DNA of 64,000 bases from Mixta theicola (lineage in GTDB: Bacteria; Pseudomonadota; Gammaproteobacteria; Enterobacterales; Enterobacteriaceae), in assembly GCF_002895925.1 (NCBI RefSeq), contig NZ_NWUO01000003.1, positions 306,458 through 370,457 of the forward strand, read 5' to 3'. Made by a program: the position numbers and the translations under genes. A model generated the notes under the pieces. That model was not told the origin of the DNA and ran no database searches. It saw nothing but the letters and a program-made list of their open reading frames with translations. This document shows, one piece after another, positions 1 to 8,914 of the stretch. Every line of letters begins with the position of its first letter. Position 1 is the first letter of the stretch.

Positions 1-1724
1 TGCAGCATTTCGCCGCTCTGTTAGCTAATGTGTTGCACCTGGAAGTTGAGATTGTCGATAACGCGCTGCATCGTATTGCCGGCACCGGGCCCTACAGCCA
101 GCGGCTGGGCCAAATTCCTGCCAGCAATACGCTTTTGTTATCCGAGGTAATCGACAGGCAACGTGAGGTGGTTATTTTCGATTCGCAGCGTAATTCGCTA
201 TGCCTGGCCTGTACCCAGCGGGAAAGCTGCAAAGAGCGGGGATTCGTAGGCGTTCCCGTGATTTATAAGCAGCGCTGTCTGGGAGTGATCAGCCTCGTGG
301 CGATTAATAACGATCAGCTGCATCACCTGCGCACGCATACCACTATGTTTATCGAATATATCCGTCATATTTCCACTCTGCTGGCGGCCAATATTACTGA
401 GCTGCAGCAAAAAGAGAGCCGCATCGATCCATTTCTGGCATTTATAGCCCAGCAAACAGAACAGGGCGTTATTATTTTTGATGCACAACGTCGCATTATT
501 TTTATTAATAAGTTTGCCAGTCAACAGCTGAATATTAGCGTTATCCCGCCATACCCGGCGGTCATCTCGCCTTTACTGGAAAAAAAGAGTGAGGAACAGG
601 ATATAACTCTTAGCCTTAACGATCATTGCTGGCGTCTGTATGGCCGTTGGCAAGAGAGCGATAATGGCGTATTACTGGTTTTGTTCCGTAGCCTGCAACA
701 AATAAACGATCTGCGCGAGCCGAAAACGCCGGAAATAAAAAATCTGACGGGTGATTCCCGCGCGATGCGCAAACTTAAGGCGCTGATTAACCGTATCGCT
801 CCCAGTCCGTCAAGCGTGATGATTATAGGAGAAAGCGGCACCGGCAAAGAGGTGGTCGCCCACGCCATCCATCGCTTAAGCCCAAGATATAACAAAGCCT
901 TTGTCGCTATTAATTGCGCGGCGATCCCGGAAAACCTGCTGGAAAGCGAACTTTTCGGCTATGCGAAGGGAGCCTTTACCGGTGCCGCTCCCGGCGGAAA
1001 AAAAGGGTTAATCCAGTTGGCAAGTGGCGGTACGCTTTTTCTGGATGAAATCGGCGATATGCCGCTGACGCTACAGGCACGGCTGCTGCGTGCCATTGAA
1101 AGCCGGGAAGTCATGCCGGTAGGCGCCAGTCAGCCCGTTCAGGTCGATATTCGTATTATTTCCGCTACTCACCAGAACCTCCAGGAGAAGATTAGCCAGG
1201 GGCTTTTCCGCGAAGATCTCTATTATCGTCTTAATGTTGTGCCGCTTTACCTTCCACCGCTGCGGAAACGGGAAAATGACCTGGTTCTGCTACTGGATCA
1301 TTTCCTTGTCCTGCATGCAGAAAGAGTTGGTCGCCCCGTTACCGGCGTTAGCCCGGAAGTATTGCGTTTGTTAAGCGCTTATCCGTGGCCCGGCAACGTA
1401 AGGGAATTAAGCAATCTGGTGGAGTATCTGGTGAACATTGTGCCAGAGGGTGAAATCATTGACAGTTCGCTGCTGCCGCCGGTTTATCACTTGCGCGCCT
1501 ACCACGGTGATACGCCTGACGCGCCGGAAAACCCCTCCCCGACATCGATAACATTTCCTGCCGCATCGATAGAAAACGATGCGGTATCCAACCTGAAAAC
1601 GGTAGAAAAAACGCTGATTGAGGAAGCGCTTCAGCGCGTTCACAATAAAAAGCAGATCGCTGATGAACTGGGGATCGGTGTGGCAACGCTCTATCGTAAA
1701 ATCAAAAAGTATGGTCTGACGTAA
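1..1724 (+). CDS. uacR: UacR/YgeV-like sigma-54-dependent activator (5' end outside window)
   Basis: The reading frame is open from base 3, so the N-terminus lies outside the window. The visible part has an N-terminal sensory region with a cysteine cluster (CLACTQRESC), a PAS-like middle, and a complete AAA+ sigma-54 interaction domain: Walker A GESGTGKE, the GAFTGA contact motif and Walker B LFLDEIGD. A Fis-type helix-turn-helix (KKQIADELGIGVATLYRK) closes it. The match to E. coli YgeV (UacR), which controls purine and urate degradation genes, runs the whole length by eye. Its neighbours are a xanthine-dehydrogenase-type operon with a sigma-54 promoter at 6065-6080, a likely target. The stop overlaps the convergent mocA end by about 23 bases. 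Confidence 0.85.
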   Translation, partial: QHFAALLANVLHLEVEIVDNALHRIAGTGPYSQRLGQIPASNTLLLSEVIDRQREVVIFDSQRNSLCLACTQRESCKERGFVGVPVIYKQRCLGVISLVAINNDQLHHLRTHTTMFIEYIRHISTLLAANITELQQKESRIDPFLAFIAQQTEQGVIIFDAQRRIIFINKFASQQLNISVIPPYPAVISPLLEKKSEEQDITLSLNDHCWRLYGRWQESDNGVLLVLFRSLQQINDLREPKTPEIKNLTGDSRAMRKLKALINRIAPSPSSVMIIGESGTGKEVVAHAIHRLSPRYNKAFVAINCAAIPENLLESELFGYAKGAFTGAAPGGKKGLIQLASGGTLFLDEIGDMPLTLQARLLRAIESREVMPVGASQPVQVDIRIISATHQNLQEKISQGLFREDLYYRLNVVPLYLPPLRKRENDLVLLLDHFLVLHAERVGRPVTGVSPEVLRLLSAYPWPGNVRELSNLVEYLVNIVPEGEIIDSSLLPPVYHLRAYHGDTPDAPENPSPTSITFPAASIENDAVSNLKTVEKTLIEEALQRVHNKKQIADELGIGVATLYRKIKKYGLT

Positions 1725-2310
1725 GTGAGACGCGTAACAGCTGTTGATACTGGACTGGCGTATCCAGATCCCAGTGAATTGAGGGGGTGGCAACCGGAAC
1801 AGACTGCCGCCCTCTCGCTTTAACCAGGGTTTTCAGATTCGTATCGTCTTTCGCCTGCAAAATAATTTCACGCATATCAGCCGGCAGCAACACCGGATGC
1901 CCACATCCGCCATCATATTCCGGTACCAGACAGCGGTTGTGATAACGATGCTGCCAGAGCGCCGCATAAATATCCCCGCTCAGCAGCGGCATATCGCCAG
2001 GCACCACAAAAAAATCGCCGGGCGTAAGCCGCTTAGCTCCACAGCGAATGGAAGAGAACATACCCTGAAGATAATTATCGTTATGGCACAGCGTTATCCC
2101 GGCACGGCCTGCATAACGCTGGCGCAGCCGCGCTCCCTGATAACCGGTCACAAGCACTACCCGATCGCAAAATGAAAGCGCATTCTCCAGGGCGCTATCC
2201 AGAACGGTGATGTTTCCCCAGGGCAGCAGCATCTTCCATTCACCCATGCGCGAAGAGAGTCCCGCAGCCAGCACCAGACACTGTTTCTTCGCGCCTCCGT
2301 TGCCGATCAT
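1702..2310 (-). CDS. mocA: Molybdenum cofactor cytidylyltransferase (MocA/YgfJ-like)
   Basis: A protein of about 202 residues with the nucleotidyltransferase signature LVLAAGLSSRMGEWKMLLPW at the N-terminus and the metal-binding VVPGDMPLL motif mid-protein. This family transfers CMP from CTP to molybdopterin to make the molybdenum cytosine dinucleotide cofactor used by xanthine-dehydrogenase-type enzymes. I chose the ATG at 2310 because it overlaps the stop of the upstream Fe-S subunit gene by one base (TAATG), which implies translational coupling. The longer upstream open frame has no family similarity. Being last in the operon with the molybdoenzyme genes fits a dedicated cofactor maturation role. 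Confidence 0.85.
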   Translation of the reverse strand: MIGNGGAKKQCLVLAAGLSSRMGEWKMLLPWGNITVLDSALENALSFCDRVVLVTGYQGARLRQRYAGRAGITLCHNDNYLQGMFSSIRCGAKRLTPGDFFVVPGDMPLLSGDIYAALWQHRYHNRCLVPEYDGGCGHPVLLPADMREIILQAKDDTNLKTLVKARGRQSVPVATPSIHWDLDTPVQYQQLLRVSLTSDHTF

Positions 2311-2771
2311 TATGCCTCTTCCAGTACCGCTTTTATCGATTTGATAATCGGACGATAGCCGGTACAACGACACAGATTCCCTTCCAGCGCATCGTAAATT
2401 TGCCGATCGCTGGGTTGAGGCGTGGCGTCCAGCAGCGCTTTTGCGCTCATTAAAAAACCGGGAGTACAGAAGCCGCACTGCACGCCGCCGTGGCGAACAA
2501 AAGCAGACTGAAGCCGCTGCCCTATTTTGTCCTGACGAAGCGCTTCCACGGTGGTGATTTGCGCACCGTCACACTGAGCCGCCAGTAACAGACAAGAGCA
2601 AACCGCTTTCCCTTCCATAATCACCGTACAGGCACCGCATTCGCCAACGGAACATCCCTCTTTTGTCCCGGTAAGCTGGAGATCTTCCCGCAGAAAATCA
2701 ATCAACCGGCGATTATCATCAACCTGACGCCGTACGCGAATACCGTTTACCTTAAGTTCGATTATATTCAT
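2310..2771 (-). CDS. xdhC: Xanthine-dehydrogenase-type 2Fe-2S subunit (XdhC/CoxS family)
   Basis: This 153-residue protein has the plant-ferredoxin-type cluster motif (CSVGECGACTV) followed by the second all-helical cluster domain (CGFCTPGFLMSA, then CRCTGY). Both [2Fe-2S] clusters pass electrons between the molybdenum site and FAD in this enzyme family. It is close in length to E. coli XdhC (159 residues). It sits 16 bases downstream of the gene for the fused Mo/FAD subunit and overlaps mocA by one base, so the three genes form one operon. The substrate (xanthine, hypoxanthine or a related purine) is inferred from context only. Confidence 0.9.
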   Translation of the reverse strand: MNIIELKVNGIRVRRQVDDNRRLIDFLREDLQLTGTKEGCSVGECGACTVIMEGKAVCSCLLLAAQCDGAQITTVEALRQDKIGQRLQSAFVRHGGVQCGFCTPGFLMSAKALLDATPQPSDRQIYDALEGNLCRCTGYRPIIKSIKAVLEEA

Positions 2772-2787
2772 CGCTTACCTCACCTTA

Positions 2788-5700
2788 TTATTGTTGCGCA
2801 GCCAGGGCTTCTTCCAGCATCTGACGCAGCATCTCAACGCCTACGGGCACCTTGTAAGCAGCAGACCAGCGCGAACCAATAGCCTCATTAAGCAGACTGT
2901 GCATTACCGATGCTCCCTCTTCTATCAGTTGAGCATCCAGACGACGACCGGTAAGACATTTTTCCAGCTTGATCAGACGCTGTGGCTTGCTGAACATCGC
3001 ACCGTCAACCAGGCGACAGCGGATCAGGTTTTTGGCGTTATCGATGACAAACTGGCCGGTAAGGCTCTGGCGCGTGATATTAAGCGCGTTGCGACGGCCT
3101 AACTGCAGGTAGCGCTGCTGCAGGCGTTCATGCTGCAACGGCGGCGGCAGGATCACGGCGATTAACAGTTCATCCGGCTGCAGCTGTGTGCGATAGCCTG
3201 CGGTAATAAATTCGCTAAGAGGAACCCGACGGACGCCACGCTGCCGACTTTGCAGCTCAACGTCAGCATCGTACATAATCAATGGCGGCACCGAATCGGC
3301 ACAGGGCGCCGCATTGGCGATATTTCCGCCCAGCGTCGCCCGATTACGTAGCTGTAATGACCCGATAGTGTCACAGGCGGTAACCAGCAGCGGGTAGTTT
3401 TTCTGCACCAGCGGGGAAGCGGTCAGATCGCTAAAGCAAACGCCCGCGCCAATCGCCACGCCTCCCTCTGCGGTTTTAACCAGCTCTTTTAGCGCTTTTA
3501 TGCCTGATATATCCACCAGCGCCACGGGATCGTTTGTCAGGCGCGCCTGCACCAGGATGTCCGTCCCGCCGGCAACCGGGCGATATTGACCTTCGGCCAG
3601 ATAATCAAGCGCTTCAGCCAGCGTTTTCGCCCGCCGCAGCTGCAGCGTATTGATACGCAATATCTGCTTTTTCTCGCCCGACGACACCATCAGTTCGCTT
3701 TGACGCTCCGGCTTTTTCAGCGCATATCCCAGCTTGACCTGTTCCAGCGTTAGCGGCAGCGTGTAGTTGCGCTGACCCATAGCAAAACTCACGGCATTAT
3801 TCAGTGCGGCAGCCCCCAACTCAAGCACGGGCTCGCCCAGCACCTTCGCGCCATATGGCCCGGCTTTATCATGATTTTCGACGGCGATGATGTCGATTTC
3901 AGGAATATCTTTGATGGTCGGCAATAGATAGGTATCAAAGTTTTCCGACTTAACGTCACCTTGTTCAATATTGAAATCTTCCAGCATGCCGTAACCGATC
4001 ATGCCCTGAGCAATGCCGCCGCACACCTGACCTTCGAAGCCGACTTTATTAATGACTTTGCCAACGTCATGAACCGCAGTGGCGCGTGTGATCTCAATTT
4101 TTCCCGTGCGGGTATCAAGCGCAATATCAGCCACCTGGCAGCCATAAACCCAGGTGAAATAGGGGCTGCCGGTGCCTTTTTCTTCATCCCAGTGAATATC
4201 CGGCGCGACATGCCAGCCATAAGCAGAGAGGTTTGCTCCGGTGGCTTTAGTGAGGTTAACCACGTCAGCAAATGACAATCGGTTATAAGGGTGATGACGA
4301 TTAAAAACCCGCCCATTTTCCCAGACCAGATCGTTATTATCCTGAATATCCAGCCGCTCAGCGATGGCCTGCGCCATGCGCCCTTTTATTTTTTCCGCCG
4401 CGCTCAGCACCGCCTGCCCACCCATCAGCGTGCCGCGTGAGGCAACGGTGGAACCGCCATCGGCAATCATCGCCGTTGCGGGCTCGCTAAAGGTCACGCT
4501 CTCCAGCGGAACGCCAAAGGCTTCGGCGGCGATCAGCGACATCGTGGTTTGCAGCCCCTGACCGTTCTCTGAAACGGAGGTAGAAATATTGATGCTGGCA
4601 TCGGCATTCACCTGAATCAGGGCGGACGATGCGTCCAGCCCCTCGGCTCCCAGCGAACAACCGCGATGGCTCAGCGCCAGCCCGATGCCATATTTTATTG
4701 GCCCTCCGGCCGCATTCAGGGCGGCATAATGGCGGCGCTTCTCTTCAAATTCTGTTTTATCGATCGCTTTCTGCAGCACTTCGCTGGCTGATACCGTATG
4801 CCCGGAGAGCACCTGCCCGGCCATACTGGTATCTCCCTGCTGTAGAATATTGCGCAGACGTAGCTCAACCGGCGAGAGCCCCATTGCCTGTGCAACCTCA
4901 TCCATTAAGGATTCATTGGCGAAAATAACCTGCGGCGCCCCGAAACCGCGATAGGCGGAGGTGTAGTTATTATTGGTATAAACCCCGGTAACATCGATGC
5001 GCACATTAGGAATGTTATAGGGGCCTGCGGCCTGCACCGAACTGCGCCAGGTAACGAAAACGGTCTGCCCTGCATAGCTGCCGCCATCCGCCAGAACATC
5101 GATTTTAATGGCCTGAATACGCGCATCATCATCAAGACCAATTTTATATTTCATGGTATAGGGATGGCGTTTATAGCTTTCCCGCATAGATTGCTCGCGG
5201 TTATAGGTCATTTTTACTGGACGGGAGGTCAGCCATGTCAGCAGCGCCGCACGGCAGGCAAGGTGATCGATAATATCATCTTTGCCGCCGAAAGAGCCGC
5301 CCAGCACTGAGCGCTTAACATTTACCTTTGACTGGGGCAGCCCAAGATATTTAGCGACAAAGCCGCGAACGCGGTGGGCATTTTGTATCGATCCATAGAC
5401 CGTTATGATTTGTTCATTATCGTCATAGCAGGTGGTAATAGATTCAGGTTCTATATAAGCATGTTCCTGAAAGCCTACCTGGTATTCATGTTCAAAAATA
5501 TGGGTTGACGCGGCAAAGCCGGCATCAATATCACCTTTCACCGTGAAATGATGATTAATAATATTGTTACTACTACCGCTGTGAATTAAACGCGCACCGG
5601 GCTGGAGCGCTTCCTGCGGGGAGGTTACCGGCATCCAGGGCTTATACTCTATTTTTATTTTTTCCGCCGCCAGGCAGGCCGCTTCATAGGTTTCTGCCGC

Positions 5701-6009
5701 CACAACCGCCACGACATCGCCGCGAAACGCAATTTCCCGCTCTACAATAGGCGGATAATCAGGAATAACCACCCCAATCCTTTTTTCTCCGGGAATATCT
5801 TCCCAGGTGGCGATTTTTACCACTCCCGGCACTTTCGATGCTTCAGAAAGATCCACCGATGTAATCTGCCCGGCGGGAATATCCGCATAGCGGCAAACGC
5901 CATACAGCATATTTTTCATTACCAGATCGTCGCCGTAAACGGCCAGCCCTTTTACTTTGGCGGCACCATCCGTTCGCGGCACTTCACTACCCACAATTTT
6001 TGTTTCCAT
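2788..6009 (-). CDS. Fused molybdopterin-binding + FAD-binding dehydrogenase subunit
   Basis: About 1073 residues. Residues 1-760 are the molybdopterin-binding subunit (XdhA/CoxL family): GGSFGGKDD, AYRGFGAPQ and a C-terminal LGEPVLELGAA segment carrying the conserved active-site glutamate. From about residue 775 a CoxM/XdhB-type FAD domain follows (AIGAGVCFSDL, then TLGGNIANAAPCADS). In E. coli xdhA and xdhB are separate genes, and in the eukaryotic enzyme FAD precedes Mo, so the order Mo-FAD on one chain is unusual. I chose the ATG at 6009 (GGGAG upstream) over a TTG at 6033. It is the first gene of the operon and is preceded by a sigma-54 promoter. Confidence 0.88.
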   Translation of the reverse strand: METKIVGSEVPRTDGAAKVKGLAVYGDDLVMKNMLYGVCRYADIPAGQITSVDLSEASKVPGVVKIATWEDIPGEKRIGVVIPDYPPIVEREIAFRGDVVAVVAAETYEAACLAAEKIKIEYKPWMPVTSPQEALQPGARLIHSGSSNNIINHHFTVKGDIDAGFAASTHIFEHEYQVGFQEHAYIEPESITTCYDDNEQIITVYGSIQNAHRVRGFVAKYLGLPQSKVNVKRSVLGGSFGGKDDIIDHLACRAALLTWLTSRPVKMTYNREQSMRESYKRHPYTMKYKIGLDDDARIQAIKIDVLADGGSYAGQTVFVTWRSSVQAAGPYNIPNVRIDVTGVYTNNNYTSAYRGFGAPQVIFANESLMDEVAQAMGLSPVELRLRNILQQGDTSMAGQVLSGHTVSASEVLQKAIDKTEFEEKRRHYAALNAAGGPIKYGIGLALSHRGCSLGAEGLDASSALIQVNADASINISTSVSENGQGLQTTMSLIAAEAFGVPLESVTFSEPATAMIADGGSTVASRGTLMGGQAVLSAAEKIKGRMAQAIAERLDIQDNNDLVWENGRVFNRHHPYNRLSFADVVNLTKATGANLSAYGWHVAPDIHWDEEKGTGSPYFTWVYGCQVADIALDTRTGKIEITRATAVHDVGKVINKVGFEGQVCGGIAQGMIGYGMLEDFNIEQGDVKSENFDTYLLPTIKDIPEIDIIAVENHDKAGPYGAKVLGEPVLELGAAALNNAVSFAMGQRNYTLPLTLEQVKLGYALKKPERQSELMVSSGEKKQILRINTLQLRRAKTLAEALDYLAEGQYRPVAGGTDILVQARLTNDPVALVDISGIKALKELVKTAEGGVAIGAGVCFSDLTASPLVQKNYPLLVTACDTIGSLQLRNRATLGGNIANAAPCADSVPPLIMYDADVELQSRQRGVRRVPLSEFITAGYRTQLQPDELLIAVILPPPLQHERLQQRYLQLGRRNALNITRQSLTGQFVIDNAKNLIRCRLVDGAMFSKPQRLIKLEKCLTGRRLDAQLIEEGASVMHSLLNEAIGSRWSAAYKVPVGVEMLRQMLEEALAAQQ

Positions 6010-6064
6010 TAGCGTGTTATCTCCCTGGTTCAAATACCAGATTGCTCACTTTCATTCAGGTATC

Positions 6065-6080
6065 AGCAAGGGATGTGCCA
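6065..6080 (-). promoter_or_regulatory. Sigma-54 promoter of the xdh-type operon
   Basis: Read on the minus strand the sequence is TGGCAC-ATCCC-TTGC-T, an exact fit to the -24/-12 consensus with correct spacing. Transcription would start about 12 bases downstream of the GC, roughly 45 bases before the ATG at 6009. The sigma-54 activator gene at the left edge is the obvious candidate partner. Confidence 0.85.
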
Positions 6081-6258
6081 GGAATTAATAAGTCAGACGC
6101 GAAGGAACTGAGTTGTGATGTACGCCAATAAAATTGCGGAATTAAAGTCTGTATCTAACCTTTTTTCCTTACATAACGAAAAACCCTTTTTTCACTGTGA
6201 CGTACTTTTATCAAAGTGAGAAAGCGAAATGAGAAGAAAAGAGCCCCGACCTGTCGCC

Positions 6259-6277
6259 TCAGCGGTAAAGTCGCTGA
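6259..6277. promoter_or_regulatory. Inverted repeat, candidate activator (UAS) site
   Basis: TCAGCG-N7-CGCTGA is a perfect 6-bp inverted repeat in the 386-base intergenic region, about 185 bases upstream of the sigma-54 promoter. That is a typical distance for an enhancer-binding protein. Assignment to the UacR-like activator is inference. I found no sigma-54 promoter on the plus strand for the divergent gene. Confidence 0.4.
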
Positions 6278-6395
6278 AATATTTGAGATGCTCCACAAAG
6301 TTAATTCAAACCCGGAACAGGGGGAATATTGCGTACGTTTATTGCATATCTCTGAGGCGTGAGAGTAATGGCGGAAATAATAACAAGGGACGTAA

Positions 6396-8354
6396 ATGAA
6401 TAAATTTATTGTTACCGATCCCCAGGAATGTATCGGTTGCCACGTCTGCGAAGTCGCGTGCGTCGTGGCGCATAATAATCATCTCTGGCCAGAGGAACGC
6501 TCGGCATTTATACCGCGTATTCAGGTTATTTTTCAGGAGAAAAGCAGCGTTGCCGTAACCTGCCGTCATTGTAATGACGCTCCCTGCGTTGAGAGCTGTC
6601 CCGTTGATGCGCTGCATTTTGGCGAGCGGTCGATACAGCTTGACGAGCAGCGCTGCATCGGCTGTAAAAATTGCCTTGTCGCCTGCCCTTTTGGCGCCAT
6701 TGAAATGGTTTCCCGGCAAGATCCGGCGGTGGCTATCGCGCAGAAATGCGATCTTTGCAGCCATCAGGCCTCTCCGGCCTGCGTAGCCAGCTGCCCTACC
6801 CAGGCGCTGCAGCTGCTGGACGATGCGGCGTTGGAGGCGCTGCGGCATCAGCGTCAACGCACCGCCGCCGCCGGCGTCTATCAGAAAAACGCCGCGCCAG
6901 GCTTAGCGGCCCGGTTACTGGATAAACCTGAGCGGCAGGGAGCGATAAAAATCGCCGCAGCACAACGTAAAACGCATTTTCAGGAGATCTATCAGGGGCT
7001 GGAGGCAGATCGCGCTGGCAACGAAAGTCGGCGTTGTCTTTACTGCGCGCAAAAGGCCTGGTGTAACTGGGCTTGTCCGTTACACAACGCGATCCCAGAT
7101 TTTATTCGTCTGGTCAACCAGGGCCATATTCTGGAGGCAGCGGAGCTGTGCCATCAAACCAGCACCCTGCCGGAAATATGCGGCCGGGTTTGCCCGCAGG
7201 ATCGCCTTTGCGAAGGCGCATGCACCTTAAAAAGCCGCAACGGCGCAGTAACCATCGGCAATCTGGAACGCTATATCACCGATACCGCTTTTGAGATGGG
7301 CTGGCGTCCTGCGATCGGCGCGATGACACCGCGTACTGAAAAGGTCGCCATTATTGGCGCAGGCCCAGCCGGATTAGGCTGTGCAGATATTCTGGCCCGT
7401 GCCGGGATCCAGGCAGATGTTTTCGATCGCCATCCGGAAATCGGCGGCCTGCTGACCTTTGGTATCCCGCCGTTCAAACTGGATAAACAGCTTATGGCGC
7501 GCCGACGCGACATTTTCAGCGCTATGGGCATCCGGTTTCATCTTAACTGCGAAATCGGTCGCGACGTTCACTTCAGCGAGCTGATGGCAAAGTATGACGC
7601 CATCTTCCTCGGCACCGGCACCTACGGCTTATTGCAGGCTGGCCTGGCTCATGAAGATGCGCCTGGCGTGGTGCAGGCGCTGCCGTTTCTGATCGCCAGC
7701 ACCCGCCGGGTAATGGAGCTGGAAGAGGATCCACGCAATCCCTGGGTTAATGTGAAAGGAAAAAACGTTGTGGTGCTGGGCGGCGGAGATACCGCAATGG
7801 ATTGCCTGCGCACGGCTATCCGTCGCGAAGCGGCCAGCGTGACCTGCGCCTATCGGCGCGATGAAGCCAGCATGCCCGGATCAAAAAAAGAGGTGATAAA
7901 CGCGCGTGAAGAGGGCGTCGAGTTTTTATTTAACGTTCAGCCGCAGCAGATTCAGCGGGATCGTAAGGGCCGGGTTAACGGCATCAAGCTGATACGTACC
8001 GTGCCCGGAGAGCCTGGCCCTGACGGCCGCAGAAAGCCGCAACCCGTTAAAGGTTCAGAGTTTGTGCAGCCTGCTGATGTGCTGATTATGGCATTGGGTT
8101 TCAGGCCGCACGCGATGCCGTGGTTAGACCAGTACGATATAAAACTTGATAACTGGGGATTGATTAAAACCGGCGGCGGCGAACGGCTTGCCACTCAAAC
8201 CAGCCAGCGCAAAGTTTTTGCCGGCGGGGATGCGGTGCACGGCGCCGATCTGGTTGTTACCGCGATGGTTGCTGGCCGCCAGGCCGCACGCGATATCTTG
8301 ACGATGCTGGAACATCAGCCGGCTCAGCTTAAAGCTATGCAGGAGGCACTATGA
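6396..8354 (+). CDS. AegA/YgfT-like Fe-S flavoprotein oxidoreductase
   Basis: 652 residues. The N-terminal 170 residues are a HycB-like ferredoxin with four cysteine clusters (CIGCHVCEVAC, CRHCNDAPCVESC, CIGCKNCLVAC and a CDLC...CVASC set). The rest resembles the glutamate synthase small subunit: a cysteine-rich linker, an FAD site (IIGAGPAGLGCADIL) and an NAD(P)H site (VVLGGGDTAMDC). E. coli AegA and YgfT share this layout and are needed for urate degradation under anaerobic conditions. A clear AAGGGA ribosome site lies before the ATG. It is transcribed divergently from the dehydrogenase operon and overlaps the downstream ferredoxin gene by four bases. It probably links purine oxidation to NAD(P)H or another carrier. 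AegA and YgfT cannot be told apart here. Confidence 0.85.
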   Translation: MNKFIVTDPQECIGCHVCEVACVVAHNNHLWPEERSAFIPRIQVIFQEKSSVAVTCRHCNDAPCVESCPVDALHFGERSIQLDEQRCIGCKNCLVACPFGAIEMVSRQDPAVAIAQKCDLCSHQASPACVASCPTQALQLLDDAALEALRHQRQRTAAAGVYQKNAAPGLAARLLDKPERQGAIKIAAAQRKTHFQEIYQGLEADRAGNESRRCLYCAQKAWCNWACPLHNAIPDFIRLVNQGHILEAAELCHQTSTLPEICGRVCPQDRLCEGACTLKSRNGAVTIGNLERYITDTAFEMGWRPAIGAMTPRTEKVAIIGAGPAGLGCADILARAGIQADVFDRHPEIGGLLTFGIPPFKLDKQLMARRRDIFSAMGIRFHLNCEIGRDVHFSELMAKYDAIFLGTGTYGLLQAGLAHEDAPGVVQALPFLIASTRRVMELEEDPRNPWVNVKGKNVVVLGGGDTAMDCLRTAIRREAASVTCAYRRDEASMPGSKKEVINAREEGVEFLFNVQPQQIQRDRKGRVNGIKLIRTVPGEPGPDGRRKPQPVKGSEFVQPADVLIMALGFRPHAMPWLDQYDIKLDNWGLIKTGGGERLATQTSQRKVFAGGDAVHGADLVVTAMVAGRQAARDILTMLEHQPAQLKAMQEAL

Positions 8355-8851
8355 CCGATTTTATTCTTGTTGATGCGCAACGATGCATTGCCTGCCGGAC
8401 CTGTGAAGTCGCCTGCGCGCAGGCGCATTTACCGCAAGGCGGCGTCAACACCACCACCTTCTTTCCACGGCTTAACGTATATAAATTAAGCCAGTCAAGC
8501 GCGCCGGCAATATGTCATCAGTGTGAAAATGCGCCCTGCGTCGGGGCCTGCCCAACCGGCGCCCTGACCCTGGATAAACATCTCGTGCAGGCCGATTCGT
8601 CGCGGTGTATTGGCTGCAAGAACTGTATCGTCGCCTGCCCTTTTGGTTGTATTTCTATTGAACCGTCAGTTAATTCCGGCAGCGCTGAAATCATTAAATG
8701 CGACCTGTGCGCCGCGCGCGAGTCGGGTCCGGCCTGTGTGGAAGTCTGCCCAACGTTTGCGCTGAGGCTCCTGCAGGCGGGCGAACTTAACGCTTTGAAG
8801 GATAAACGGGCAAAAGAGACCGGACACAAAGCTTTTCTGCTCCATCCGTAA
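8351..8851 (+). CDS. YgfS-like four-cluster ferredoxin
   Basis: 166 residues with four cysteine groups typical of HycB/DmsB-type electron-transfer subunits: CIACRTCEVAC, CHQCENAPCVGAC, CIGCKNCIVAC, and CDLC followed by CVEVC. E. coli ygfS lies next to ygfT in the same way. The start overlaps the preceding stop (ATGA), so both are translated from one message. The likely role is electron transfer between the dehydrogenase and the flavoprotein. The partner is inferred from position. Confidence 0.85.
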   Translation: MTDFILVDAQRCIACRTCEVACAQAHLPQGGVNTTTFFPRLNVYKLSQSSAPAICHQCENAPCVGACPTGALTLDKHLVQADSSRCIGCKNCIVACPFGCISIEPSVNSGSAEIIKCDLCAARESGPACVEVCPTFALRLLQAGELNALKDKRAKETGHKAFLLHP

Positions 8852-8883
8852 TCCCGTCAGACGTTTGGATTGCGATCGCTTAT

Positions 8884-8906
8884 AGCCGTGCCCCAGGGGC
8901 ACGGCT
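8884..8906. terminator. Strong hairpin between convergent genes
   Basis: AGCCGTGCCCC-A-GGGGCACGGCT is a perfect 23-base palindrome between the ferredoxin gene and the convergent hydrolase gene. It lacks a clean U-tract, so termination is plausible but not certain. Confidence 0.5.
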
Positions 8907-8914
8907 GGTCACCG

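Noticed and set aside
6034..6395. Plus-strand sigma-54 promoter for the AegA-like gene
   Set aside because: Scanning GG-N10-GC on the plus strand gave no correctly spaced match.
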